A stretch of 14,122 nucleotides of DNA, taken from contig JALVXE010000053.1 of NCBI GenBank assembly GCA_027038385.1, forward strand, positions 1 through 14,122, read 5' to 3'. The stretch is from Thermotogaceae bacterium (lineage in GTDB: Bacteria; Thermotogota; Thermotogae; Thermotogales; Thermotogaceae). The position numbers were made by a program, and so were the translations under genes. The notes beneath the pieces were generated by a model. It had not been told where the DNA came from and searched no databases. It saw nothing but the letters and a program-made list of their open reading frames with translations. Positions 6,953-13,053 of this stretch are shown piece by piece (within the stretch, counting starts at the first letter, position 1; each line of letters starts with the position of its first letter).

Positions 6953-7807
6953 TTGGAGAAGGTTATACCCCTCAGTGAATATCCACTTGCTGATTTCATC
7001 AGTCTAGTTAACAAGATATTTTCAGATTACGCAATCCCCATAAATTGGGACGTCTTGAACTTCAAGTTGGATGCCAAGGAAAATTCATTGAGTTTTGAAG
7101 ATTCATTTGTATTCCTGGACAAGGGTAACCCCGTTGGATTCATAGTGACTGGCATCAGGAAGAACTTTGGAAGAGTAGATGCCATGGGAGTTGTTAAGGA
7201 AAAGAGAGGGACCGGACTTGCTCAGAAGATTCTCCAGTACGCGATAAGTCATTTGGAATGGAGAGGAGTAGAGAGAATAGTGCTGGAAGTGGCAGCTAAC
7301 GATGTAAGAGCGGTTAGGTTCTATGAGAAAAATGGTTTCAGGCAGGTCAGGAGTCTGTACACTTTGGCGATAAGACCGGAAGATTTTGTAGGACAGGGTG
7401 AGGGGAAATTCTTCAAAACCGAGCACAACTGGGTGTACTGGGCATCGATGACCGCACTCGCGAATATACCGAGGAAACCCAATTGGCAGAGAGACCCCAT
7501 GACTTTGAACCTCTCCGAAAGCAGATACAACATGGACAGGATAGTTGTGGGTAATGAAGAGGGATATCTGGTTTGGGGAGAAACTGACGACAGCTCTTTT
7601 ATAGTGGATGTCTCACCTGTAAGGGATCCCGATTACTTTCAGGTCATGATTGCGTCCTCCGTTAAGAAGATATTCTCAGAGACTTCCAAGTCGATCATAA
7701 CCATATCTTCTGTTCCAGAGGACGACCCTCTCTACAGTGAAGCGATCAAGGTGGGATTCAGAGGATTTTTCAAACAATATGAAATGTGCTTCAGATTCCC
7801 TGTGTAA
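6953..7807 (+). CDS. GNAT-like N-acetyltransferase with a long C-terminal extension
   Basis: The protein is 284 residues. Roughly residues 50-137 form a GNAT acetyl-CoA-binding fold: VGFIVTGI strand, then KEKRGTGLAQKILQYA (motif A, R-G-T-G-L-A binding the pyrophosphate), and ANDVRAVRFYEKNGF (motif B). The family transfers an acetyl group from acetyl-CoA to an amine. The remaining 145 residues carry several tryptophans (HNWVYWASM, PNWQRD) and beta-rich stretches but no second clear motif A; a degenerate second GNAT fold is possible. The substrate is unknown. The start is uncertain: GTG 6944, ATG 6947 and TTG 6953 are all in frame. GAGGTGAT at 6941-6948 is correctly spaced only for TTG 6953. 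It follows fliS by 10 bases, the ribosome-binding site overlapping the fliS stop. Confidence 0.82.
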   Translation: MEKVIPLSEYPLADFISLVNKIFSDYAIPINWDVLNFKLDAKENSLSFEDSFVFLDKGNPVGFIVTGIRKNFGRVDAMGVVKEKRGTGLAQKILQYAISHLEWRGVERIVLEVAANDVRAVRFYEKNGFRQVRSLYTLAIRPEDFVGQGEGKFFKTEHNWVYWASMTALANIPRKPNWQRDPMTLNLSESRYNMDRIVVGNEEGYLVWGETDDSSFIVDVSPVRDPDYFQVMIASSVKKIFSETSKSIITISSVPEDDPLYSEAIKVGFRGFFKQYEMCFRFPV

Positions 7808-7841
7808 TCTCTTCAAAATTCTTTAACAACGCATATCTATC

Positions 7842-7876
7842 CTTGGTGGTAGAATGAGAATTCGGATCCCACCAAG
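7842..7876. repeat. Inverted repeat upstream of dnaA containing a DnaA-box-like site
   Basis: Perfect 8-base arms CTTGGTGG (7842-7849) and CCACCAAG (7869-7876) surround a 19-base loop. The left arm runs into GGTGGTAG (7845-7852), the complement of CTACCACC, which is the last eight bases of the 12-mer DnaA box I recall for T. maritima (AAACCTACCACC). No T-run follows, so it is not an intrinsic terminator. It is the only clear structure in the 93-base gap before dnaA and could serve autoregulation. I found no convincing sigma-70 promoter here; TAGAAT (7850-7855) has a TTAACA upstream, but at 21 bases. Confidence 0.5.
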
Positions 7877-7900
7877 ACGTTTCCTTATGGGGGAAAAACT

Positions 7901-9211
7901 GTGGAAGATCGGATTTTAGAGGCCATAAAGAATAGAGTTGATACCAGGGTTTGGAAGAAATGGTTCTCATCGTTTTACGTTAAGGATGTCTCAGAAAAGG
8001 AGGCAGTTTTTGTTGTATCGAACCTCTTCATAAAGGACTGGCTGGAGAAAAAGTACAGAAAAGTTATAGAGAACGCTATAAAAGATGTGGTTGGTAAGAG
8101 ACTTTCTTTCAGGATAGAGTACTCTGAGGTCGATCAACCTGTCGAAGAGATCGCTCCGAAGATTACCCCTCCAGAAGACACCAACTTGAATCCAAACATG
8201 AACTTCTCCAATTTCGTTGTTGGAAAGGGAAACGAGCAGGTTTACAAGTTCGCAAAGAAGGTTACCAAAGAGCTTGGAAGATTCTCTCCACTTTTCGTGC
8301 ATGGAGGAGTGGGAGTTGGAAAGACACACATACTTCACGCGATAGGAAACGAAGCCTATTCGAAGAACCCGAATTTGAAGATCGTCTACGTTACGAGCGA
8401 GCGATTCATGAACGAGATGATAAATGCCCTGAGAGAGAACAGAATACAAGAATTCAAAAAGAAGTATAGGAGCGTCGATCTACTGTTGATGGACGATGTA
8501 CAGTTTCTCATGGGTAAAAACGGCGTGCAGTTCGAACTTTTCAACACGTTCAACGAGCTCATGGATAGGAAAAAGCAGATGGTGTTTTGCTCCGACAGGT
8601 CCCCAGATAAACTTCAGGATTTCCAGGACAGGCTCATATCAAGATTCAAGATGGGAATAGTCACTGAAATGGAAGTCCCTGATGTGGAGACTAGGAAAAA
8701 GATAGCACGCAAGATAGCGAAATCTGAAGGAGGAAAGCTGAAAGAAGAAATACTCGATTTCCTTGCAGAGAACGTCGATGGTTCCCTGAGGGAGCTTAGA
8801 GGGGCGATAATAAAGTTGATAGCCTACCAGGAGATAGAGAACAAAACCCTCGATCTTTACGAAGCCATAGGGATCGTCGGAAACCTCCTGAAGGATAATA
8901 CAAAAAAAATGGATCCGTCCGAGAAGCTTCTGGCAACTCTCTCTTTGATATTCGATGTATCTCCATCGGAGATCAAGGGAAAAAGTAAGAGGACCTCTGC
9001 GATCCTCGCGCGACAGATAGGGATGTACTTTGCAAAGAAGTATCTTAAGCTTTCCACGAATTCTATAGCGGAGATATTCAACAGGTCCCCATCTGTGGTG
9101 TCATCCACTGTCAAAAAGGCCACACAGAAGATAGGAAAGAATCCTCTTCTTGAAGGTTACTTGAGAAAGGTTTTATCCCATATGAGCCCCGCTATAGGAA
9201 AGGAGATCTAG
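7901..9211 (+). CDS. dnaA: chromosomal replication initiator DnaA
   Basis: DnaA is the AAA+ ATPase that binds and melts the origin. At 436 residues it has all four domains: N-terminal domain I (residues 1-75), a short linker (75-100), AAA+ domain III, and DNA-binding domain IV from about 340. Visible motifs are Walker A GGVGVGKTH (135-143), Walker B LLLMDD (194-199), the box VII RLISRF (244-249) with its arginine finger, and sensor II LRELRGAI with R300. The domain IV signature differs from the textbook form: where E. coli has RDHTTV, this protein has R395-S-P-S-V-V400. The start is a GTG with GGGGG (7889-7893) seven bases upstream. An ATG at 7887 is out of frame. dnaN is not next to it. Its TAG overlaps the stop of the convergent cupin gene. 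Confidence 0.97.
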   Translation: MEDRILEAIKNRVDTRVWKKWFSSFYVKDVSEKEAVFVVSNLFIKDWLEKKYRKVIENAIKDVVGKRLSFRIEYSEVDQPVEEIAPKITPPEDTNLNPNMNFSNFVVGKGNEQVYKFAKKVTKELGRFSPLFVHGGVGVGKTHILHAIGNEAYSKNPNLKIVYVTSERFMNEMINALRENRIQEFKKKYRSVDLLLMDDVQFLMGKNGVQFELFNTFNELMDRKKQMVFCSDRSPDKLQDFQDRLISRFKMGIVTEMEVPDVETRKKIARKIAKSEGGKLKEEILDFLAENVDGSLRELRGAIIKLIAYQEIENKTLDLYEAIGIVGNLLKDNTKKMDPSEKLLATLSLIFDVSPSEIKGKSKRTSAILARQIGMYFAKKYLKLSTNSIAEIFNRSPSVVSSTVKKATQKIGKNPLLEGYLRKVLSHMSPAIGKEI

Positions 9212-9489
9212 ATCCTTCCAAAGTGATAGTGTTTTCTGATGGGCTTTAAAACTTTCCACTTGCATTTCGTTCCCGATTCGAACGTCACGAGATCACCAGC
9301 ACCGAAACGGACTGTTCCATCTCCTTCGATGTCGACTTCCACTTCTCCCTCTATCACATAAAAAGTCTCGGGCTCGTCGTAGTACCAGTCGAATTCACTC
9401 ACACCCTTTTCCCAGATTGGCCAGTTGAACACTCCTATCTTCTCCAGCTCTTCTTTCGAGGCCTTCCTTATCGAAACCTTTTCACTCAT
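9208..9489 (-). CDS. small single-domain cupin (Cupin_3, TM1112-like)
   Basis: This 93-residue protein has the compact Cupin_3 (DUF861) barrel. WPIWEKGVSEFDWYYDEPE leads into FYVIEGEVEV and GAGDLVTFESG, then KWKVLKPIRKHYHF. It closely resembles my recollection of T. maritima TM1112, a structure without known function. The usual metal-binding motif HxH-x(3-4)-E is not intact: aspartate and tyrosines occupy the histidine positions, and no histidine sits in the second motif, so metal-dependent chemistry is doubtful. A role in binding a small ligand is possible but not shown. Its ATG overlaps the jag stop (ATGA), making it the last gene of the - strand run. Its TAG shares CTAG with the dnaA stop, and no terminator lies between the two. 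Confidence 0.85.
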   Translation of the reverse strand: MSEKVSIRKASKEELEKIGVFNWPIWEKGVSEFDWYYDEPETFYVIEGEVEVDIEGDGTVRFGAGDLVTFESGTKCKWKVLKPIRKHYHFGRI

Positions 9490-10127
9490 TTTCTCACACC
9501 CCTTTTCGTTTTTGAGTATTCTATTACCACTCTTCTGTAGGGCTCTACACCTATGGAATAACTCGTAACCCCTCTGTATTTCTTGACTATCTCGTGGATT
9601 ATTCTTCTTTCAAATGGGAACATCGGGTCCAAAATCACTTTACCCTTGTTCTTAAGGACATCCCTTATCGCATCCTTGGCTATCGTCTCGAGTTGCCTTT
9701 TCCTCCGTTCCCTGTAATTTCCAGCATCTATCACAACGTTCAGCTTGACATCACTCAACCTGTTCAAGAATATCGAAAGTATATGTTGAAGAGCACCAAG
9801 AGTCTTACCGTGTTTTCCTATTAGTTTTCCAATTTCCGGACCGTCTATTGAGACGAAGTAGGTCTTACCATCCGATCTTATAGATACGAGCTGAACCCCT
9901 TTGGCCTTTTCCAGTATAACGTTCAAGAACTCGGACAGTTTTCTCTCGAAATACCTCTTCTTGAATACAACCTCGACCTCCGCTTCTTTTGAAAACATTC
10001 CCAAGAAACCTTTGGAACCTTTTTCTATTATCTTAACCTCGTATTCATCATCTTTCAGGGAATACTTGTCGACGACTTTCTTCACTGCTTCTTCTACTGT
10101 CTTTCCCGTCGCCGTGACGCTTTTCAT
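9486..10127 (-). CDS. jag: RNA-binding protein Jag/KhpB
   Basis: The 213 residues contain the three Jag domains in order. The Jag_N segment (about 1-55) has the family motif KGFLGMF. A KH domain carries the GKLIGKHGKTLGALQHI loop (about 100-116). A C-terminal R3H domain has R-x3-H in FERRIIHEIV (about residues 173-181). Jag/KhpB binds RNA with KhpA and affects cell shape and division in Gram-positive bacteria; the role in Thermotogae is less known. It sits directly after yidC, its usual partner. Its ribosome-binding site AGGAGG (10135-10140) touches the yidC stop codon. ATG 10127 is seven bases from that site and is preferred to the TTG at 10130. The stop overlaps the cupin ATG. Confidence 0.95.
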   Translation of the reverse strand: MKSVTATGKTVEEAVKKVVDKYSLKDDEYEVKIIEKGSKGFLGMFSKEAEVEVVFKKRYFERKLSEFLNVILEKAKGVQLVSIRSDGKTYFVSIDGPEIGKLIGKHGKTLGALQHILSIFLNRLSDVKLNVVIDAGNYRERRKRQLETIAKDAIRDVLKNKGKVILDPMFPFERRIIHEIVKKYRGVTSYSIGVEPYRRVVIEYSKTKRGVRK

Positions 10128-10139
10128 CAATTCACCTCC

Positions 10140-11378
10140 TCAGGCCTTCTTGGAGAGTCCCAGAAGTTCTCTAACTGTTAAGCCCTTCATCTTGTACTTC
10201 TTGTATATGTAGTAGGTTATGACGAGTTGTATCAGCGTGTTCGTTGCATAGTACAGAAACAATCCGGAAGGTAGGGATATGAAAAGGAACGGAAATATGA
10301 GAGACATCATTATCCCTTGCCATGCACTTCTCACATCTTGGCTAGTTATGAGTGTCGAGTAAAAGCTTGCGGTCACGGTTATGAGTATTAAGACTATGTT
10401 TTCCTTGAACCCGCCAGCTGACAGATCTTTCCAGATGAGAAATCCCTTTCCATAGGCAAACTCCTCCTGAAAGTGCTTCAGAACTCCCCAGAGTATGAAG
10501 AATATGGGAAGCTGTATCAGCATCATAAGACATCCACCCATGGGGTTAACGCCTTTTTCCCTGTAGAGTTTCATCAATTCTTCCTGCTGCCTTTGAGGAT
10601 CCTTGTATCTCCTTCTTATGTACTCAACGTCCTTCTGTATTTTTCTCATGTTTATCATCGATTTCGTCTGGGCGTGGTAGAGGGGATACAACATGAGCCT
10701 TATTATGAACGTGAATAGTATTATCGCCCATCCGAAGTTTCCGGTTATTTTGTACAGATATTCGAAGAACCAGACGAAACCATAGAATATGGCGTCGTAT
10801 GCCCCGTACATGTCCTTTAAAAGTTTCATTATCTTTCCATAGTCTTTTGGGAAAGCCCCCTTTATCAGCTCTTTCTTACCAGGTCCAAGGAAAACTTTGA
10901 CGTTATCGGTTATGGCAATCCCGGGTTCCTTCATTTCTCCATCGAATTTCACTATGGAAACGTACTTTTTCGGAGAAAACGACACGAATATGTTGCCTTC
11001 GTACCTGTCATTGCTCGGATACCAAACTCTCGGGAGATTCATTTCAACCTTCTTGCTGAGCTTAACCGTGAATTCATAATATGGACCGTCTATGAAATGG
11101 AAGGTCTTCGTGTAATCGGTGTATATGAACTGAAGGTAGACATCGTTTCCGGATTTCCAAAGCTTGTAATTCGTCGGAGTGGAAGGGGTGTCGAATCCAT
11201 CAGAATCGTACGAGTATATGAGTCTCCCCAAGTGGTAAACGTTTTCCATATGCCCGTCCGTGGAAAATTCGTACTTTATGAATTTTCCCTCTACGGTTAT
11301 CAGGTTGTTCTGAAGACTGTAGTCCATTGAGAACGCCACAACCGCTGTCAAAATCAAAACTGGTATCAGTTTTCTCAA
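10140..11378 (-). CDS. yidC: membrane protein insertase YidC
   Basis: YidC inserts membrane proteins alone or with SecYEG. The 412-residue protein starts with a signal-anchor helix (about 3-18). A beta-rich outer domain of roughly 165 residues follows, which is more like the Gram-negative form than the short lipoprotein form of Firmicutes. The conserved five-helix core begins near 195. It includes IIRLMLYPLY with the catalytic-groove arginine R227, a basic cytoplasmic hairpin (about 240-270), and GVNPMGGCLMMLIQLPIFFILW. There is no lipobox cysteine. The start is TTG at 11378, with GGAGGG seven bases upstream, and it overlaps the yidD stop (TTGA). It is flanked by yidD and jag as in most bacteria. 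Confidence 0.96.
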   Translation of the reverse strand: MRKLIPVLILTAVVAFSMDYSLQNNLITVEGKFIKYEFSTDGHMENVYHLGRLIYSYDSDGFDTPSTPTNYKLWKSGNDVYLQFIYTDYTKTFHFIDGPYYEFTVKLSKKVEMNLPRVWYPSNDRYEGNIFVSFSPKKYVSIVKFDGEMKEPGIAITDNVKVFLGPGKKELIKGAFPKDYGKIMKLLKDMYGAYDAIFYGFVWFFEYLYKITGNFGWAIILFTFIIRLMLYPLYHAQTKSMINMRKIQKDVEYIRRRYKDPQRQQEELMKLYREKGVNPMGGCLMMLIQLPIFFILWGVLKHFQEEFAYGKGFLIWKDLSAGGFKENIVLILITVTASFYSTLITSQDVRSAWQGIMMSLIFPFLFISLPSGLFLYYATNTLIQLVITYYIYKKYKMKGLTVRELLGLSKKA

Positions 11379-11623
11379 CGTCTATCCCTCCTCACGACGA
11401 AGAAATGGAATTCCTCCGGAACTGGGTCGTATCCGCCTTCGTTCATGGGGTTACAACGAAGAACGCGCCTGAAGCCCAAGTAGAGACCTTTGATAACTCC
11501 GAACTTCTCTACAGCTTCAAGAGTATAATTCGAGCAGGTTGGATAGAACCTGCACGAGGGTGGAAACAGAGGGGATATGAACTTTTGATAGAATCTTATC
11601 AAAAGGATTATTATTTTCTTCAT
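11375..11623 (-). CDS. yidD: membrane protein insertion efficiency factor YidD
   Basis: This small basic protein of 82 residues has a hydrophobic N-terminal amphipathic helix (KKIIILLIRFYQKF). It carries the family hallmark C24-RFYPTC30-SNYTLEAVEKFG, followed by GFRRVLRCNP and GGYDPVP. YidD sits on the inner face of the membrane and assists YidC-dependent insertion. The ATG overlaps the rnpA stop (ATGA), with GGAG eight bases upstream. Its own stop overlaps the yidC TTG, so rnpA, yidD and yidC should be translated as a coupled series. Confidence 0.96.
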   Translation of the reverse strand: MKKIIILLIRFYQKFISPLFPPSCRFYPTCSNYTLEAVEKFGVIKGLYLGFRRVLRCNPMNEGGYDPVPEEFHFFVVRRDRR

Positions 11624-11967
11624 TTCATCTTCTCCAGAAGATCCATCAAAATCTTCCCAACGTCATTGAGCTTCGCGCTTTTCAATTCTTTAGACTTCTC
11701 CCTGAACACAACCACTATGTCATAATTTGGGAAAACCTCTTTGTTCAGCCTGTAGAACTCTTTGACCAACCTTCTGAGTCTATTCCTAAATACAGACTTT
11801 CCTATTTTCTTTCTCACTATCACCGCTATTCTTGGATGATCGAGCCGATTTTCCGTGTAAACGAGTCTCATATAAGCGTTCGCAACCGACTCTCCTTCGG
11901 TGAAAACTCTTTTGAAATCTCTCTTGAGCCTCAGGCGCTCTTTGCGAGTCAGACGGCAAGTCTCCAC
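11620..11967 (-). CDS. rnpA: ribonuclease P protein component
   Basis: RnpA is the protein cofactor of RNase P and matures tRNA 5' ends. From the GTG at 11967 the protein is 115 residues, close to the roughly 117 I recall for T. maritima. It begins ETCRLTRKERLRLKRDFKRVF, which aligns with the normal family N-terminus. The RNR signature is RNRLRR at residues 61-66. AAGGAG (11977-11982) lies nine bases before the GTG, inside rpmH. The same frame stays open upstream to the pfkB stop, and starts at GTG 12102 or ATG 12090 would add 45 or 41 residues with a K/E/Q-rich make-up. That resembles the extended RnpA of Thermus but is more likely a shadow of rpmH. The gene overlaps the rpmH end by 19 bases and the yidD start by 4. 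Confidence 0.9.
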   Translation of the reverse strand: METCRLTRKERLRLKRDFKRVFTEGESVANAYMRLVYTENRLDHPRIAVIVRKKIGKSVFRNRLRRLVKEFYRLNKEVFPNYDIVVVFREKSKELKSAKLNDVGKILMDLLEKMK

Positions 11968-12083
11968 CTGCCCTTTCTCCTTCTGTTCTTCAGGATCTTT
12001 CTCCCTGACTTGCTTCTGCTCCTCGCCAAGAACCCGTGTGTTCTCTTTCTCTTCCTTCTCGAAGGCTGGTAAGTTCTTTTCAC
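11949..12083 (-). CDS. rpmH: 50S ribosomal protein L34, overlapping rnpA
   Basis: The frame from a GTG at 12083 encodes 44 residues: KRTYQPSRRKRKRTHGFLAR after the start, then SKSGRKILKNRRRKGRWRLAV. This is an unmistakable L34, a 23S-rRNA-binding protein of the large subunit, with the conserved KRTYQPS start and near-universal length. GGGAGGG (12091-12097) is seven bases upstream. The gene is easily missed because a longer open frame, in register with rnpA, covers it completely. Its TGA lies 19 bases inside rnpA as I start it. Position at the head of rnpA-yidD-yidC-jag matches other bacteria, except that dnaA is not on its upstream side here. Confidence 0.95.
   Translation of the reverse strand: MKRTYQPSRRKRKRTHGFLARSRSKSGRKILKNRRRKGRWRLAV
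11977..11982 (-). promoter_or_regulatory. Internal Shine-Dalgarno sequence for rnpA within rpmH
   Basis: AAGGAG is nine bases upstream of GTG 11967 and lies inside rpmH codons for the basic C-terminal RRRKG segment. It decides the choice of the short RnpA start, although Arg/Lys-rich L34 coding sequence readily produces such purine motifs by chance. Confidence 0.6.
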
Positions 12084-12090
12084 TGTCCAT

Positions 12091-12097
12091 CCCTCCC
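12091..12097 (-). promoter_or_regulatory. Shine-Dalgarno sequence that fixes the rpmH start
   Basis: GGGAGGG lies seven bases before the rpmH GTG. It sits directly against the ATG at 12090 of the long rnpA frame, too close to serve that ATG, and downstream of the GTG at 12102. It therefore supports rpmH rather than an extended RnpA. Confidence 0.75.
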
Positions 12098-12118
12098 GAC
12101 ACTCTTTGATCCTGGGGT

Positions 12119-12147
12119 ATATTACAACAAAGATACGATGTGGTCTA
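12119..12147 (-). promoter_or_regulatory. Weak candidate promoter for rpmH-rnpA
   Basis: On the - strand, TAGACC (12142-12147, 4 of 6) overlaps the pfkB stop, and TAATAT (12119-12124, 4 of 6) follows after 17 bases, about 35 bases before the rpmH GTG. This is the only gap in the - strand run large enough for a promoter. It would let L34 and RNase P be expressed apart from plsX and pfkB. Confidence 0.3.
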
Positions 12148-13053
12148 CAATCTTATTTTCAAGTCCCTCTTCTCGGCTTCAGATCGAATCTCATCAAGAC
12201 TTGGGAAAGAAGAAGTCGTTCCCCTTCTGGAGACCGTTATCGAGGCGGCTATGGACGCCAGCTTGGCGCTTTCTTCATCATCCATTCCCCTTAACCTTCC
12301 GTATATGAACGCTGCGTTGAAGGAATCCCCCGCTCCAGTTGTGTCCACAACATTTGTTTCAAACGCTGGTATGTCGATAGTTTTTTTCTCAAGGAATATC
12401 TTCGATCCTTTCTCACCCATCTTGACTATGACACTCTCAACTCCCTTTTTCAGCAGGTGCTTCACGGCCTTTCCGATATCCTTCTTTCCAGTTATCTGGA
12501 AAATTTCCCTTTCGTTTGGGGACATGTAATCGAAATAGTAAAAAGCATCCCACGGAATCTCAGACGGATAGGATGGATCCACGTAAACCATCATTCCGGC
12601 CCTCTTGGCCATCGAAGACAGCTCGAAGATGGTGTCAGCCGGTATTCCAAACTGTATGAAGAGTGCATCCCCTTCTTCTACTAAAGTCCAGTCTATCATC
12701 TCTGGTGAAAACTTTTCGTTCACCCCCGGGTAGTTGAACATGGTATTTTGTCCGTCCTTTGTCACGATTATAGCCGTTCTGCCACTCCCACCATCGCAAG
12801 ATTTCAGATGTGACGTGTCAACATCGAACTTCTCCAGCTTTTCCTTTATGAACTTCCCGAAGAAATCGTTCCCAACGCATCCAGTTATGACGACATCCAC
12901 TCCGAGTTTTCTCAATGCTACAGCGACATTCGATGCTTTGCCACCTAGTTCCACGATGGAACTCTCAGCAAGGTTATTTGAATTTATCTCTATGCTGTTC
13001 AAGTAGTAGAATATGTCCACGTTGAACTTTCCTGCTACGATCACCCGCTTCAT
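12145..13053 (-). CDS. PfkB-family (ribokinase-like) carbohydrate kinase
   Basis: The 302-residue protein has both PfkB signatures: GGKASNVAVAL (37-47) and DTTGAGDSFNAAFIYGRL (237-254), with D243 as the likely catalytic base. The SPNEREI stretch (178-184) and VKMGEKGS (210-217) are also typical. It should phosphorylate a sugar, nucleoside or similar alcohol with ATP in the cytoplasm. Ribokinase, fructokinase, 2-keto-3-deoxygluconate kinase and adenosine kinase-like activities cannot be separated by eye. Its ATG overlaps the plsX stop (ATGA), with GGGGTGA upstream. Its position between plsX and rpmH is not a standard arrangement. The TAG lies 61 bases before the rpmH GTG and is in frame with the long rnpA reading frame. 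Confidence 0.92.
   Translation of the reverse strand: MKRVIVAGKFNVDIFYYLNSIEINSNNLAESSIVELGGKASNVAVALRKLGVDVVITGCVGNDFFGKFIKEKLEKFDVDTSHLKSCDGGSGRTAIIVTKDGQNTMFNYPGVNEKFSPEMIDWTLVEEGDALFIQFGIPADTIFELSSMAKRAGMMVYVDPSYPSEIPWDAFYYFDYMSPNEREIFQITGKKDIGKAVKHLLKKGVESVIVKMGEKGSKIFLEKKTIDIPAFETNVVDTTGAGDSFNAAFIYGRLRGMDDEESAKLASIAASITVSRRGTTSSFPSLDEIRSEAEKRDLKIRL

Noticed and set aside
6274..7014. 246-codon open frame on the - strand across the hypothetical gene and fliS
   Set aside because: It lies antisense to three coupled genes and shows low-complexity hydrophobic and Ser/Phe-rich content typical of a shadow frame.
7823..7855. Sigma-70 promoter for dnaA (TTAACA with TAGAAT)
   Set aside because: The 21-base spacing is outside the usual 16-19 range, so it was mentioned but not called.
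7808..7900. Complete replication origin upstream of dnaA
   Set aside because: Only one DnaA-box-like site and no AT-rich unwinding element or box array are visible in 93 bases.
9205..9240. Bidirectional intrinsic terminator between dnaA and the cupin gene
   Set aside because: The palindrome GATCTAGATC is short and AT-centred, and no T-run follows on either strand.
11968..12102. N-terminal extension of RnpA (residues 1-45 of the longest frame)
   Set aside because: It is the shifted-frame reading of rpmH. The K/E/Q-rich content follows from Arg/Lys codons, RnpA homologues begin near the internal GTG, and that GTG has a good ribosome-binding site. Kept as a finding rather than annotated.
12140..12529. 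129-codon + strand frame opposite the PfkB kinase
   Set aside because: It is antisense to conserved PfkB motifs and Ser/Phe-rich, with no homology I can recognise.
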